Source of the DNA: Streptomyces calvus
GTDB taxonomy: Bacteria > Actinomycetota > Actinomycetes > Streptomycetales > Streptomycetaceae
Direction of reading: 5' to 3'
Assembly (NCBI RefSeq): GCF_006782915.1
Contig: NZ_VCNP01000055.1
Coordinates: forward strand, 124,001-188,000
Length of the DNA: 64,000 bases
The notes beneath the pieces are model-generated. The model ran no database searches and had not been told where the DNA came from. It saw nothing but the letters and a program-made list of their open reading frames with translations. Positions 16,205-25,900 of this stretch are shown here, in pieces (within the stretch, counting starts at the first letter, position 1; each line of letters starts with the position of its first letter). The position numbers and the translations under genes were made by a program.

Positions 16205-16876
16205 TCACAGAGTGGACCGCAGCCACTGCTCCACGCTCGCGATGTGCACCGTCGCCCAGGACCGCGCGGCCTCGGCGTCCCGGTCGCGCAGTGCGGCGAG
16301 GATGGCCCGGTGTTCGCGCAGGGTGCGGCCGACCGCGTCCTCCTGGGTCAGACCGCGCCAGACGCGGGCCCGCGTGGTGGGGCCGGACAGGCCGTCGAGC
16401 AGGGAACAGAGCACGGAGTTGCCGCAGCTGCGCACGATGCCGCGGTGGAACTCCAGGTCCGCGGCGACCAGGTCCTCGACCGGCGGGTCCTCGCCCAGTT
16501 CGTCCAACTGCCGCGACAACGCGTCCAGTTGCCCCTCGGTGATCAGCGGCGCCGCGAGGGCCGTCGCGGCCGGCTCCAGGATGCGGCGCACCGCGAGGAA
16601 CTCCAGGACCGTGTCGTCGCGGTGGAAGTCGACCACGAAACTCAGGGCTTCCAGCAGGAGTTGCGGGTCGAGGCTGGTGACGTAGGTGCCGTCGCCCTGC
16701 CGCACGTCCAGGATGCGGATCAGCGACAGGGCCCGCACCGCCTCGCGCAGCGAGTTGCGGGACAGCCCCAGGTCGGCGGCGAGTTCGCTCTCCTTGGGCA
16801 GCCGGGAGCCGGGACGCAGCGCGCCGGAGACGATCATTGACTTGATCTTCTCGATCGCCTCGTCGGTGACTGCCAT
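16205..16876 (-). CDS. FadR-type GntR transcriptional regulator
   Basis: This 223-residue regulator has a winged helix-turn-helix at residues 5-70 (IKSMIVSGALRPGSRLPKE, LGLSRNSLREAVRAL, RQGDGTYVT) and a C-terminal all-helical FCD domain with ADLEFHRGIV and a later TLREHRAIL. The metal-ligand histidines are thus present. The ATG at 16876 has GGGAGG 7 nt upstream. It lies 192 nt downstream of glpD on the same strand but beyond a likely terminator, so it is probably not part of the gyl operon. The effector is unknown; FCD proteins usually sense small carboxylic acids. Confidence 0.9.
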   Translation of the reverse strand: MAVTDEAIEKIKSMIVSGALRPGSRLPKESELAADLGLSRNSLREAVRALSLIRILDVRQGDGTYVTSLDPQLLLEALSFVVDFHRDDTVLEFLAVRRILEPAATALAAPLITEGQLDALSRQLDELGEDPPVEDLVAADLEFHRGIVRSCGNSVLCSLLDGLSGPTTRARVWRGLTQEDAVGRTLREHRAILAALRDRDAEAARSWATVHIASVEQWLRSTL

Positions 16877-16990
16877 TGACCGGCCTCCCTGCGGCACAGA
16901 CGTCCGATGTATCCGCCCATTATGCGGCCCGCGCCGGTGCACCACCGGTGTGCGCAGGGCCGCGGGAGGGGCCTCGGCCCGGGCAGGCGG

Positions 16991-17022
16991 AGGGGCGGCC
17001 CCGCCGTCGCGGAACCGCCCCT
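16991..17022 (-). terminator. possible terminator after glpD
   Basis: An 8-bp stem (16991-16998 with 17015-17022) with a 16-nt loop lies between glpD and the FadR-type gene. It is weaker than the other hairpins in this window. Confidence 0.45.
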
Positions 17023-17068
17023 GCCGTACCCCGCAGGCTCCCGTGCCCAGGAGCCGGCGGGACCTCGG

Positions 17069-18685
17069 TCACTTCTTGTCGAGCAGGTCCTGGACGTTGG
17101 CGCGCACCTCGTCCGTGGCCAGGCCGCGGATCGTCAGGGTGGTGCGGCGGCGCAGCACGTCGTCGACGGTCTCGGCCCACTCGTGGTCCCGGGCCCAGAC
17201 GACCTGCGCCCAGATCTCCGGGGCGTCGGGGTGGACGCGCTGGGCGAGCGCCGGGTCGTCGTTGGCCAGGCGGGCGATGTCGAAGGCCAGCGAGCCGTAG
17301 TGGGTGGCCAGGTGCCGGGCGGTGTCCGCGGCCATCCGCGGGCCGGGCGCGGGGCCGTCGACCAGCAGCCGGTGGGCGACCGCGCGCGGATTGGCGACAC
17401 CCGGCAGCGGCAGCTTCTTCGGCAGCGCGGAGACCGGCTCGAAGTCGTCGCCCAGCGGGTGCCCGGGCAGCTCCTGCAGCTTGCGCATCACCGTACGGCC
17501 GATGTGGCGGAACGTGGTCCACTTGCCGCCCGCGACGGACAGCATCCCGCCGCGGCCCTCGGTGACGACCGTCTCCCGCTTGGCCTTCGCCGTGTCCCCG
17601 GGGCCGCCCGGCAGCACCCGCAGGCCCGCGAACGCGTAGGTGATCAGGTCGCGGTCGAGCTGCTGGTCGCGGATGGAGAACGCGGCCTCGTCGAGGATCT
17701 GGGATATGTCCTTGTCGTTGACCGCGACGTCCGCCGGGTCGCCCTCGAACTCCTCGTCGGTCGTGCCGAGCAGCAGCATGTCCTCCCACGGGAGGGCGAA
17801 GGTGATCCGGTACTTGTCGATCGGCGTGGCCAGCGCGGCCTTCCACGGGGAGGTCCGCTTCAGCACCAGGTGCGCGCCCTTCGACAGCCGGATGGACGGC
17901 GCGGCACCGGGGTCCTCCATGCGGCGCAGGTGGTCGACCCAGGGGCCGGTGGCGTTGAGCACCAGCCGGGCGTTCACACCGAACTCCTCGCCGGAGAGGC
18001 GGTCGCGCAGCTCGGCGCCGGTGACCCGGCCCCGGGTGAAGCGCAGGCCCGTGACCTCGGCGTGGTTGAGGACGACCGCGCCCGACTCGGCGGCCGCGCG
18101 GACCGTCATCAGCGCCATGCGCGCGTCGTTCATCTGGTCGTCGCCGTACACGGCCACGGCCTTGAGGTTCTCGGTGCGCAGCTCCGGCACGTCCTGCGCG
18201 GCCTTGGCCGGCGAGAGCAGGTGCCCGACGCCGTCGCCGAAGGCCGACAGCATCGAGTACGCGAAGACGCCGGCCCCCAGCTTCGCCGCGCCGTGCGGCC
18301 CGCCCTTGTACACGGGGAGGTAGAACGTGAGCGGGTTCGCCAGGTGGGGGGCCACCTGCCGGGAGACCGCACGGCGCTCGAAGTGGTTCTCCGCGACCAG
18401 CTTCACCGCGCCGGTCTGCAGGTAGCGCAGGCCGCCGTGGAGCAGCTTGGACGAGGCGGAGGAGGTGGCGCCGGCGAAGTCACCGGCGTCCACCAGGGCC
18501 ACCCTGAGGCCGGACTGCGCGGCGTGCCAGGCGGTGGAGATGCCCAGGATGCCGCCGCCGATCACGAGAAGGTCGTACGACGCCTTGGAGAGCTGCTCCC
18601 GGGTCTCGGCACGGCTCGGGTTCGAGCCGGATGCCGGGCGCGTCCCCAGGGCAGGCACGGACTGCAGGGTGGACTGACTGGTCAT
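17069..18685 (-). CDS. glpD: glycerol-3-phosphate dehydrogenase, FAD-dependent
   Basis: This 538-residue membrane-associated flavoenzyme oxidises sn-glycerol-3-phosphate to dihydroxyacetone phosphate and feeds electrons to the quinone pool. The N terminus carries the FAD dinucleotide fold (VIGGGILGISTAWHAA, glycines at 43-48) and SSASSKLLHGGLRYL, the GlpD/GlpA signature. The GTTDEEFEGDP and GGKWTTFRHIG segments are also diagnostic, with a C-terminal DAO_C domain. GAGGAG lies upstream of the ATG. The gene starts 18 nt after glpK, so it is the last gene of glpF-glpK-glpD. It should be induced with them by glycerol through GylR. Confidence 0.95.
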   Translation of the reverse strand: MTSQSTLQSVPALGTRPASGSNPSRAETREQLSKASYDLLVIGGGILGISTAWHAAQSGLRVALVDAGDFAGATSSASSKLLHGGLRYLQTGAVKLVAENHFERRAVSRQVAPHLANPLTFYLPVYKGGPHGAAKLGAGVFAYSMLSAFGDGVGHLLSPAKAAQDVPELRTENLKAVAVYGDDQMNDARMALMTVRAAAESGAVVLNHAEVTGLRFTRGRVTGAELRDRLSGEEFGVNARLVLNATGPWVDHLRRMEDPGAAPSIRLSKGAHLVLKRTSPWKAALATPIDKYRITFALPWEDMLLLGTTDEEFEGDPADVAVNDKDISQILDEAAFSIRDQQLDRDLITYAFAGLRVLPGGPGDTAKAKRETVVTEGRGGMLSVAGGKWTTFRHIGRTVMRKLQELPGHPLGDDFEPVSALPKKLPLPGVANPRAVAHRLLVDGPAPGPRMAADTARHLATHYGSLAFDIARLANDDPALAQRVHPDAPEIWAQVVWARDHEWAETVDDVLRRRTTLTIRGLATDEVRANVQDLLDKK

Positions 18686-18703
18686 TCTGTTTCTTACTCC
18701 TCG

Positions 18704-20242
18704 TCAGCTCTCGTCGTCGATCCAGCCCATGGTCCGCTCGACGGCCTTGAGCCAGTTCTTGTACTCACGGTCGCGGGTCTCCGCGTCCATGCGGGGGGTC
18801 CACTCGGCGGCCCGGCGCCAGTTGGCGCGCAGGTCGTCGGTGCTGTTCCAGAAGCCGACGGCGAGGCCGGCGGCGTAGGCGGCACCGAGGCAGGTGGTCT
18901 CGGCGACCATGGGGCGCACCACGGGCGCGTCCAGGAAGTCCGAGAGGGTCTGCATCAGCAGGTTGTTGGAGGTCATGCCGCCGTCGACCTTGAGGGCGGT
19001 CAGTTCCACGCCGGAGTCCTTGGTCATGGCGTCCGCGATCTCCCGCGTCTGCCAGGCGGTGGCCTCCAGCACGGCGCGCGCCAGGTGCGCCTTGGTGACG
19101 TACCGGGTCAGGCCGGCGATCACACCGCGGGCGTCGGAGCGCCAGTACGGGGCGAACAGGCCGGAGAAGGCCGGCACGAAGTACGCGCCGCCGTTGTCCT
19201 CGACGGAGAGCGCGAGCGTCTCGATCTCGGCGGCGGTGGAGATCAGGCCCATCTGGTCGCGCATCCACTGCACCAGCGAGCCGGTGACGGCGATCGAGCC
19301 CTCCAGGGCGTAGACCGTGTCCTGCTCGCCGATCTTGTAGCCGACCGTGGTCAGCAGGCCCGAGTAGGAGTTGATGATCTTGTCGCCGGTGTTCATCACC
19401 ATGAAGGTGCCGGTGCCGTACGTCGACTTGGTCTCGCCCTCGGCGAAGCAGGTCTGGCCGAACAGCGCCGCCTGCTGGTCGCCCAGCGCGGAGGCGACCG
19501 GGATGCCGCCGAGCAGCTCGCCCAGCTTGCCGCCCCTGATCTCGCCGTAGACCTCGGCGGAGGAGCGGATCTCGGGGAGCATGGCCGTGGGCACGCCGAT
19601 GGACTCGGCGATCCTCTCGTCCCACTGCATGGTGTGCAGGTTCATCAGCAGCGTGCGGGAGGCGTTGGTGACGTCCGTGACGTGGTGGCCGCCGTCGGCA
19701 CCGCCGGTCAGGTTCCAGATGACCCAGGTGTCCATGGTGCCGAACAGGATGTCGCCGGCCTCGGCGCGCTCCTTGAGGCCCTCGACGTTGTCGAGCAGCC
19801 ACCGGGCCTTCGGACCGGCGAAGTAGGAGGCGAGGGGGAGGCCGGTCTCGCGGCGGAAGCGGTCCTGGCCGACGTTGCGGCCCAGCTCGCGGCACAGGCC
19901 GTCGGTGCGGGTGTCCTGCCAGACGATGGCGTTGTGGACGGGCTCGCCGGTGTGCCGGTCCCACAGCACGGTGGTCTCGCGCTGGTTGGTGATGCCGATG
20001 GCCTTGATGTCGTCGCGGGTGATGTTGGCCTTGGCGACGGCTCCGGCGACGACCTCCTGGACGTTGGTCCAGATCTCGGTGGCGTCGTGCTCGACCCAGC
20101 CCGGCTTCGGGAAGATCTGCTCGTGCTCCTTCTGGTCGACGGAGACGATGCGTCCGTCGCGGTCGAAGACGATGCACCGGGAGGAGGTCGTGCCCTGGTC
20201 GATGGCGGCGATGAAGGGGCCGGCGGTGTGGGCGTCGGTCAC
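18704..20242 (-). CDS. glpK: glycerol kinase
   Basis: This 512-residue FGGY-family kinase phosphorylates glycerol with ATP to glycerol-3-phosphate, trapping it in the cytosol. Diagnostic segments are AIDQGTTSSRCIVFD at the N terminus, GITNQRETTVLWDR, YFAGPKARWLLDN, SALGDQQAALFGQ, STYGTGTFMVMNTG and the ATP-site DGGMTSNNLLMQTLSD. The start is GTG with AGGAG 6 nt upstream. It lies between glpF (85 nt away) and glpD (18 nt away) on the same strand. Streptomyces usually carry a second glycerol kinase gene elsewhere; this one has the operon context. Confidence 0.96.
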   Translation of the reverse strand: MTDAHTAGPFIAAIDQGTTSSRCIVFDRDGRIVSVDQKEHEQIFPKPGWVEHDATEIWTNVQEVVAGAVAKANITRDDIKAIGITNQRETTVLWDRHTGEPVHNAIVWQDTRTDGLCRELGRNVGQDRFRRETGLPLASYFAGPKARWLLDNVEGLKERAEAGDILFGTMDTWVIWNLTGGADGGHHVTDVTNASRTLLMNLHTMQWDERIAESIGVPTAMLPEIRSSAEVYGEIRGGKLGELLGGIPVASALGDQQAALFGQTCFAEGETKSTYGTGTFMVMNTGDKIINSYSGLLTTVGYKIGEQDTVYALEGSIAVTGSLVQWMRDQMGLISTAAEIETLALSVEDNGGAYFVPAFSGLFAPYWRSDARGVIAGLTRYVTKAHLARAVLEATAWQTREIADAMTKDSGVELTALKVDGGMTSNNLLMQTLSDFLDAPVVRPMVAETTCLGAAYAAGLAVGFWNSTDDLRANWRRAAEWTPRMDAETRDREYKNWLKAVERTMGWIDDES

Positions 20243-20327
20243 TGTGTGCTCCTGGGAGTTCCTTGGTTACGGGGCTGTGCGTACGGCGCTGCTACAACAT
20301 TCGGCGTTCGGGGCGACCTGGTCACCC

Positions 20328-21122
20328 CTATGCGAAGGCGACGTTGTAGAGGCCGGCCGCGAGGGCGCCGCCGATCAGCGGACCGACCACCGGGATCCAG
20401 GCGTAGGACCAGTCGGAGCCGCCCTTGTTGGGCAGCGGCAGCAGGGCGTGCACGACACGCGGGCCGAGGTCACGGGCCGGGTTGATGGCGTAACCGGTCG
20501 GGCCGCCCAGCGACAGGCCGATCGAGACGACCACGAGCGCGGTGATCAGGCCGCCCAGCACGCCGAGGCCGTTGCCCGCGTCGTTCAGGCCCTGGGTGAG
20601 CACGGCGAGCAGCAGCACGAAGGTGCCGATGATCTCGGTGGCGAGGTTCTGCGCCGTGTTCCGGATCTCCGGGCCGGTGGAGAAGATGCCGAGCACCGGG
20701 CCCGCGCCCTTCTCCTGCGCCTCGACCGCCTTGGCGGCGGTGGTCTGCGCGCCCGGACCGCCGACGATCTCCTTGTCGGTGAGGTGCGCGTGGAACTGGC
20801 CGTAGTAGGCGAGCCAGACCAGCGCCGCACCGATCATCGCGCCGAGGAACTCTCCGGCGAAGTAGACCGGCACGTTGCTCCAGCCGCCGTCCTTGATGGC
20901 GAGGGCCACGGTCACGGCCGGGTTGAGGTGGGCGCCCGAGAGCGGCCCCGCGATGTACACCGCCGTCATGACGGCGAAGCCCCACCCGAAGGCGATGGCG
21001 AGCCACCCGGCGTTGCGGGCCTTGGAGGCCTTCAGCGTCACGGCGGCACACACACCGCCGCCGAGCAGGATGAGTATGGCGGTACCGATGGTCTCGCCGA
21101 TGAAGATGTCGGAGCTGGACAC
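20328..21122 (-). CDS. glpF: glycerol uptake facilitator (aquaglyceroporin)
   Basis: This 264-residue MIP-family channel has six transmembrane helices and two NPA half-helices, SGAHLNPAVT and GYAINPARDLGPR. The Asp after the second NPA (NPARD) marks the glycerol-conducting GlpF subgroup. It admits glycerol by facilitated diffusion. I place the start at the GTG at 21122, with AGGAG 6 nt upstream, giving VSSSDIFIGETIGTAILILLGGG; an upstream ATG would add a charged leader unlike the family. It is the first gene of glpF-glpK-glpD, preceded by a 757-nt intergenic region that carries a GylR-type operator. Confidence 0.95.
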   Translation of the reverse strand: MSSSDIFIGETIGTAILILLGGGVCAAVTLKASKARNAGWLAIAFGWGFAVMTAVYIAGPLSGAHLNPAVTVALAIKDGGWSNVPVYFAGEFLGAMIGAALVWLAYYGQFHAHLTDKEIVGGPGAQTTAAKAVEAQEKGAGPVLGIFSTGPEIRNTAQNLATEIIGTFVLLLAVLTQGLNDAGNGLGVLGGLITALVVVSIGLSLGGPTGYAINPARDLGPRVVHALLPLPNKGGSDWSYAWIPVVGPLIGGALAAGLYNVAFA

Positions 21123-21246
21123 CCGCGACTCCTTTGTCCTTCGTCCAGGGAGCCGACCCCCGGGTCCCACCGGGGATTGGCGCCCTCGTGATGAGAGCGA
21201 TGCCGGCCCTTGGCGTTGTCACACTCTAGCGCGTATTGCCGGTAAG

Positions 21247-21265
21247 TGTTCGACAATGCCGACCG
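21247..21265. promoter_or_regulatory. candidate GylR operator upstream of glpF
   Basis: TGTTCG-ACAATGC-CGACCG at 21247-21265 has the same half-site spacing (6-7-6) and nearly the same sequence as the site upstream of gylR at 22697. It lies 125-143 nt upstream of the glpF start. A further TTCGACAA half-site occurs in inverted orientation at 21312-21319. Confidence 0.65.
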
Positions 21266-21491
21266 ATGGACGGGAGTCTTGTCCGACGCCCGGCATGCGT
21301 CAAGAGTTTGGTTGTCGAAAGCGCGATCGTTACTGATCGCCGCGGGCTGCCGGTTCCCGGCGCCGTTCCGCCGCCCGCACGCCGGGTGCGCCGGCCCGTG
21401 TGCGCCCTGGTTCGTGAGGCCCGTGCTGTCTCCCGCGATGCCCCGGCGCGACCGGCTCCGCTGCGCCCCGGCCGTCGGTCGGCCTTCGACG

Positions 21492-21599
21492 CCCCGGCCG
21501 CCGACAGGCTCCGGAACGCCCCGGCCGCCGACAGGGTCCGGAACGCCCCGGCCGCCGACCGGCCCCCGAACGCCCCGGTCGCCGAGTGTCCCCGCAAGG
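21492..21599. repeat. 27-bp tandem repeats in the gylR-glpF gap
   Basis: Four consecutive 27-bp units begin at 21492, 21519, 21546 and 21573. The first three are nearly identical (CCCCGGCCGCCGAC at their start); the fourth is diverged. They form the centre of a 757-nt stretch with no credible gene. Confidence 0.85.
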
Positions 21600-21678
21600 C
21601 GCCGGCCGCCGTCCGGCTCCGGAACGCGCCGAGCGCGGCTGTGGTCAGGAACGCCTCCGGCCCTGGTTCGGCCGGCTC

Positions 21679-21804
21679 TGCAACGCTCGGGTCCGGCCGG
21701 CGCTGCAATCGCTCGGGTCCGGCCGGCTCCGCAAAGCCCTGGTCCGGCCGGCTCCGCAATCGCTCGGGTGCGGCCGGCTCCGCAACGCTCGGGTCGGCGG
21801 CCGG
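21679..21804. repeat. 25/26-bp tandem repeats in the gylR-glpF gap
   Basis: About five units of 25-26 bp, each starting GGCCGGC and ending near GCTCGGGTCC, run in tandem. They are unrelated to the 27-bp repeats just upstream. The rest of 21266-21879 is GC-rich, low-complexity sequence without a recognisable gene. Confidence 0.8.
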
Positions 21805-21879
21805 CTGCGGAACCGCCGGGCGCGGCTGTGTCCGGGACGCCGTACGGCGTCCCGGTCCCCGTGCGTGATTCCGCTCCGC

Positions 21880-22644
21880 TCAGAACCGCCCGGCGCCCAG
21901 GTCCCGCGAGACCGCGCGGGCGCAGTCCCGCACCGCCGCGATCAGCTCGGGCCGCAGCTCGCCGTCCCGTTGCAGCCGTTCGACCGCGCCCGTGATGCCG
22001 ACCGCGCCGACCGGCATGCGGCGCCGGTCGTGGATGGGTGCGGCGAGGGAGGCGACGCCCTCCCAGGTCTCCTCCACGTCCGCCGCGTAACCTCGGGCCC
22101 GGGTGAGGTCGAGGATGTGCTCGAAGCCGTCGAGGTCGCACACGGTGCGGTCGGTGAACGCCTTGCGGTCGGCCTCCAGGGCCTCGCTGTGGGCCACCGG
22201 GTCGTAGGCCGAGAGCACCTTGCCCAGGGCCGTGGAGTGCAGCGGCTGCATGGCCCCTATCTCCAGGACCTGCCGGCTGTCGTCGGGCCGGAAGACGTGG
22301 TGCACGATCAGTACGCCCTGCTGGTGCAGGACGCCCAGGTAGACGCTCTCGCCGCTGGAGCGGGCCAGGTCGTCCGCCCACACCAGGGCGCGCGCCCGCA
22401 GCTCGTGGACGTCCAGGTACGTGGTGCCCAGGCGCAGCAGCTCGGCGCCCAGCTGGTAGCGGCCGGAGGCGTCGTCCTGCTCGACGAAGCCCTCCTGCTG
22501 GAGGGTGCGCAGGATGCCGTGGGCGGTGCCCTTGGCGAGGCCCAGCGAGGAGGCGATGTCCGACAGGCCGAGCCGCCGCTCGCCGCCCGCGAGCAGCCGC
22601 AGCATCGCCGCCGCCCGTTCGAGCGACTGGATGTTCCGTGCCAT
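21880..22644 (-). CDS. gylR: IclR-family repressor of the glycerol operon, GylR
   Basis: This 254-residue regulator has an N-terminal winged helix (residues 5-65, with LSDIASSLGLAKGTAHGILRTLQQEG) and a C-terminal IclR effector domain. The latter includes HELRARALVWADDLA, GVLHQQGVLIVHHV, STALGKVLSAYDP and ASLAAPIHDRRRMPVGAVGITG. It is chosen as GylR because it lies directly upstream of glpF-glpK-glpD on the same strand, as in S. coelicolor, where GylR represses gyl and its own gene and responds to glycerol or glycerol-3-phosphate. GGAGG lies 10 nt before the ATG at 22644. A matched operator upstream of its start supports autoregulation. Confidence 0.93.
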   Translation of the reverse strand: MARNIQSLERAAAMLRLLAGGERRLGLSDIASSLGLAKGTAHGILRTLQQEGFVEQDDASGRYQLGAELLRLGTTYLDVHELRARALVWADDLARSSGESVYLGVLHQQGVLIVHHVFRPDDSRQVLEIGAMQPLHSTALGKVLSAYDPVAHSEALEADRKAFTDRTVCDLDGFEHILDLTRARGYAADVEETWEGVASLAAPIHDRRRMPVGAVGITGAVERLQRDGELRPELIAAVRDCARAVSRDLGAGRF

Positions 22645-22696
22645 CGCCGTACTGCCTCCGTCCCCTTCGACCGTCGACCCGCGACGCCGCTGCCAC

Positions 22697-22715
22697 TGTT
22701 CGGCAATGTCGAACA
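22697..22715. promoter_or_regulatory. candidate GylR operator upstream of gylR
   Basis: TGTTCG-GCAATGT-CGAACA at 22697-22715 is a perfect 6-7-6 inverted repeat, 53-71 nt upstream of the gylR start. The centre and left half match the site in front of glpF. This is the size and form expected of an IclR-family operator. Confidence 0.7.
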
Positions 22716-22941
22716 CTACCGGTCGATGCCGACCTCTCGCTAATGGTTGGCCGTGATCGGTTCCGCCACTCCTACTCCGAACGTCGTCCGTCGGCCATCC
22801 TCGTCCGGCCCGTGGACGCCCTGAACATCGGGACGCGGTCCCGGATACCCTGGCGGCGTGCGCCTCGCCTGGGGAGCTCGAACGGAAGCTCTCCGGGTCG
22901 CCGCAAAGCCGACAGCCGTCGCACCTGAGGGAGCCCCATTC

Positions 22942-25900
22942 ATGGCCTCGTTGCCGCTGACCCCTTCCGCCGACAGCAGGACCCGCGTGTCCGCTCTCCG
23001 TGAGGCGCTCGCCACCCGAGTGGTGGTCGCCGACGGAGCCATGGGCACCATGCTCCAGGCCCAGGACCCCACGCTCGAGGACTTCGAGAACCTCGAGGGC
23101 TGCAACGAGATCCTGAACCTGACCCGCCCGGACATCGTCCGTTCGGTCCACTCCGAGTACTTCGCCGCGGGCGTGGACTGCGTGGAGACCAACACCTTCG
23201 GCGCCAACCTCACCGCACTGGGCGAGTACGACATCGCCGAGCGCGTCACCGAGCTGTCCGAGGCGGGCGCGCGCATCGCCCGCGAGACGGCCGACGAGTT
23301 CGCCGCGCGCGACGGCCGCCCGCGCTGGGTGCTGGGCTCGATGGGCCCGGGCACCAAGCTGCCCACCCTCGGCCACACCACGTTCGCCGCCATCCGCGAC
23401 GCCTACCAGCAGAACGCCGAGGGCCTGCTCGCGGGCGGCGCCGACGCGCTGCTCGTGGAGACCACGCAGGACCTGCTGCAGACCAAGGCCTCCGTCATCG
23501 CCGCCCGCCGGGCCATGGAGATCGCCGGGTTCGAGGTCCCGCTGATCGTGTCGGTCACGGTGGAGACGACCGGCACCATGCTGCTCGGCTCCGAGATCGG
23601 CGCCGCGCTCACCGCGCTGGAGCCCCTCGGCATCGACATGATCGGCCTGAACTGCGCCACCGGCCCCGCCGAGATGAGCGAGCACCTGCGCTACCTGGCC
23701 CGCCACTCCCGTGTCCGCCTGTCGTGCATGCCGAACGCCGGCCTGCCCGAGCTCACCAAGGACGGCGCGCGCTACCCGCTGTCGCCGGCCGAGCTGGCGG
23801 ACGCCCAGGAGACCTTCGTCCAGGACTACGGGCTGTCCCTGGTGGGCGGCTGCTGCGGTACGACGCCGGAGCACCTGCGCCGGCTCGTGGAGCGGGTGCG
23901 TCCGCTGTCGCCGGCCGAGCGCGACCCGCGTCCCGAGCCGGGCGCGGCCTCCCTGTACCAGAGCGTGCCGTTCCGGCAGGACACCTCCTACCTGGCGATC
24001 GGCGAGCGGACGAACGCCAACGGTTCGAAGAAGTTCCGCGAGGCCATGCTGGAGGGCCGCTGGGACAACTGCGTGGAGATGGCCCGCGAGCAGATCCGCG
24101 AGGGCGCGCACATGCTCGACCTGTGCGTGGACTACGTCGGCCGCGACGGCGTCGCCGACATGGAGGAACTGGCCGGCCGCTTCGCCACCGCCTCCACGCT
24201 GCCGATCGTGCTGGACTCCACCGAGGTCGACGTCATCCGGGCCGGCCTGGAGAAGCTCGGCGGCCGCGCGGTGATCAACTCGGTCAACTACGAGGACGGC
24301 GACGGCCCCGAGTCGCGGTTCGCGAAGGTCACACAGCTGGCCAGGGAGCACGGCGCCGCGCTGATCGCGCTGACCATCGACGAGGAGGGCCAGGCCCGCA
24401 CCGCCGAGAAGAAGGTCGAGATCGCCGAGCGGCTGATCGCCGACCTCACCGGCAACTGGGGCATCCGCGAGGAGGACATCCTCGTCGACTGCCTGACCTT
24501 CACCATCTGCACCGGCCAGGAGGAGTCCCGCAAGGACGGCATCGCCACCATCGAGGGCATCCGCGAGCTCAAGCGGCGCCACCCGAAGGTGCAGACCACG
24601 CTCGGCCTGTCGAACATCTCCTTCGGCCTCAACCCGGCCGCCCGCATCCTGCTGAACTCCGTCTTCCTGGACGAGTGCGTCAAGGCCGGCCTGGACTCGG
24701 CGATCGTGCACGCCTCGAAGATCCTGCCGATCGCCCGGTTCAGCGAGGAGGAGGTCACCACCGCCCTCGACCTGATCCACGACCGCCGCCGCGAGGGCTA
24801 CGACCCGCTGCAGAAGCTCATGCAGCTGTTCGAGGGCGCCACCGCCAAGTCGCTGAAGGCCGGCAAGGCCGAGGAACTGGCCGCCCTGCCGCTGGAGGAG
24901 CGCCTCAAGCGCCGCATCATCGACGGCGAGCGCAACGGCCTGGAGGCGGACCTGGACGAGGCCCTCCGCGAGCGGCCCGCGCTCGACATCGTCAACGACA
25001 CCCTGCTGGACGGCATGAAGGTCGTCGGCGAGCTGTTCGGATCCGGCCAGATGCAGCTGCCGTTCGTGCTCCAGTCCGCCGAGGTGATGAAGACCGCCGT
25101 CGCCCACCTCGAACCGCACATGGAGAAGACCGACGAGGCGGGCAAGGGCACCATCGTGCTCGCCACCGTGCGCGGCGACGTGCACGACATCGGCAAGAAC
25201 CTCGTCGACATCATCCTGTCGAACAACGGCTACAACGTGGTCAACCTGGGCATCAAGCAGCCCGTCTCCGCGATCCTGGACGCCGCCGCCGAGCACAGGG
25301 CCGACGTCATCGGCATGTCCGGACTGCTGGTCAAGTCCACGGTGATCATGAAGGAGAACCTCGAGGAGCTCAACAGCCGCGGACTCGCCGCCGACTACCC
25401 GGTCATCCTCGGCGGGGCGGCGCTCACCCGGGCCTACGTCGAGCAGGACCTGCACGAGATCTACCAGGGCGAGGTCCGCTACGCCCGCGACGCCTTCGAG
25501 GGCCTGCGCCTGATGGACGCCCTCATCGGCATCAAGCGCGGAGTGCCCGGCGCCCAGCTGCCCGAGCTGCGGCAGCGCCGCGTGCGCGCGACGGCCGTGG
25601 AGGTCGAGGAACGCCCCGAGGCCGGCCACGTCCGCTCCGACATCGCCACCGACAACCCGGTCCCCGAGCCGCCCTTCTGGGGCACCCGCGTGATCAAGGG
25701 CATCCAGCTCAAGGAGTACGCGAGCTGGCTCGACGAGGGCGCCCTGTTCAAGGGGCAGTGGGGTCTGAAGCAGGCCCGCACCGGCGAGGGCCCGACGTAC
25801 GAGGAGCTCGTGGAGACCGACGGCCGGCCCCGGCTGCGCGGCCTGCTGGACCGGCTGCAGACGGAGAACCTGCTGGAGGCGGCCGTGGTCTACGGCTACT

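Noticed and set aside
16907..20485. 1192-codon open frame on the plus strand
   Set aside because: It is antisense to glpD and glpK, both of which have clear family motifs. Its composition is low-complexity Gly/Val/Leu/Arg.
21226..21868. Repeat-coded open frames in the gylR-glpF gap, both strands
   Set aside because: They consist of tandem repeat translations with no ribosome site, no family resemblance and no consistent codon bias. I list the DNA repeats instead.
22645..22941. Riboswitch (cobalamin, SAH or SAM) in the metH leader
   Set aside because: I looked for the cobalamin box and SAH core sequences and saw neither. The 297-nt gap is otherwise featureless apart from the gylR operator.
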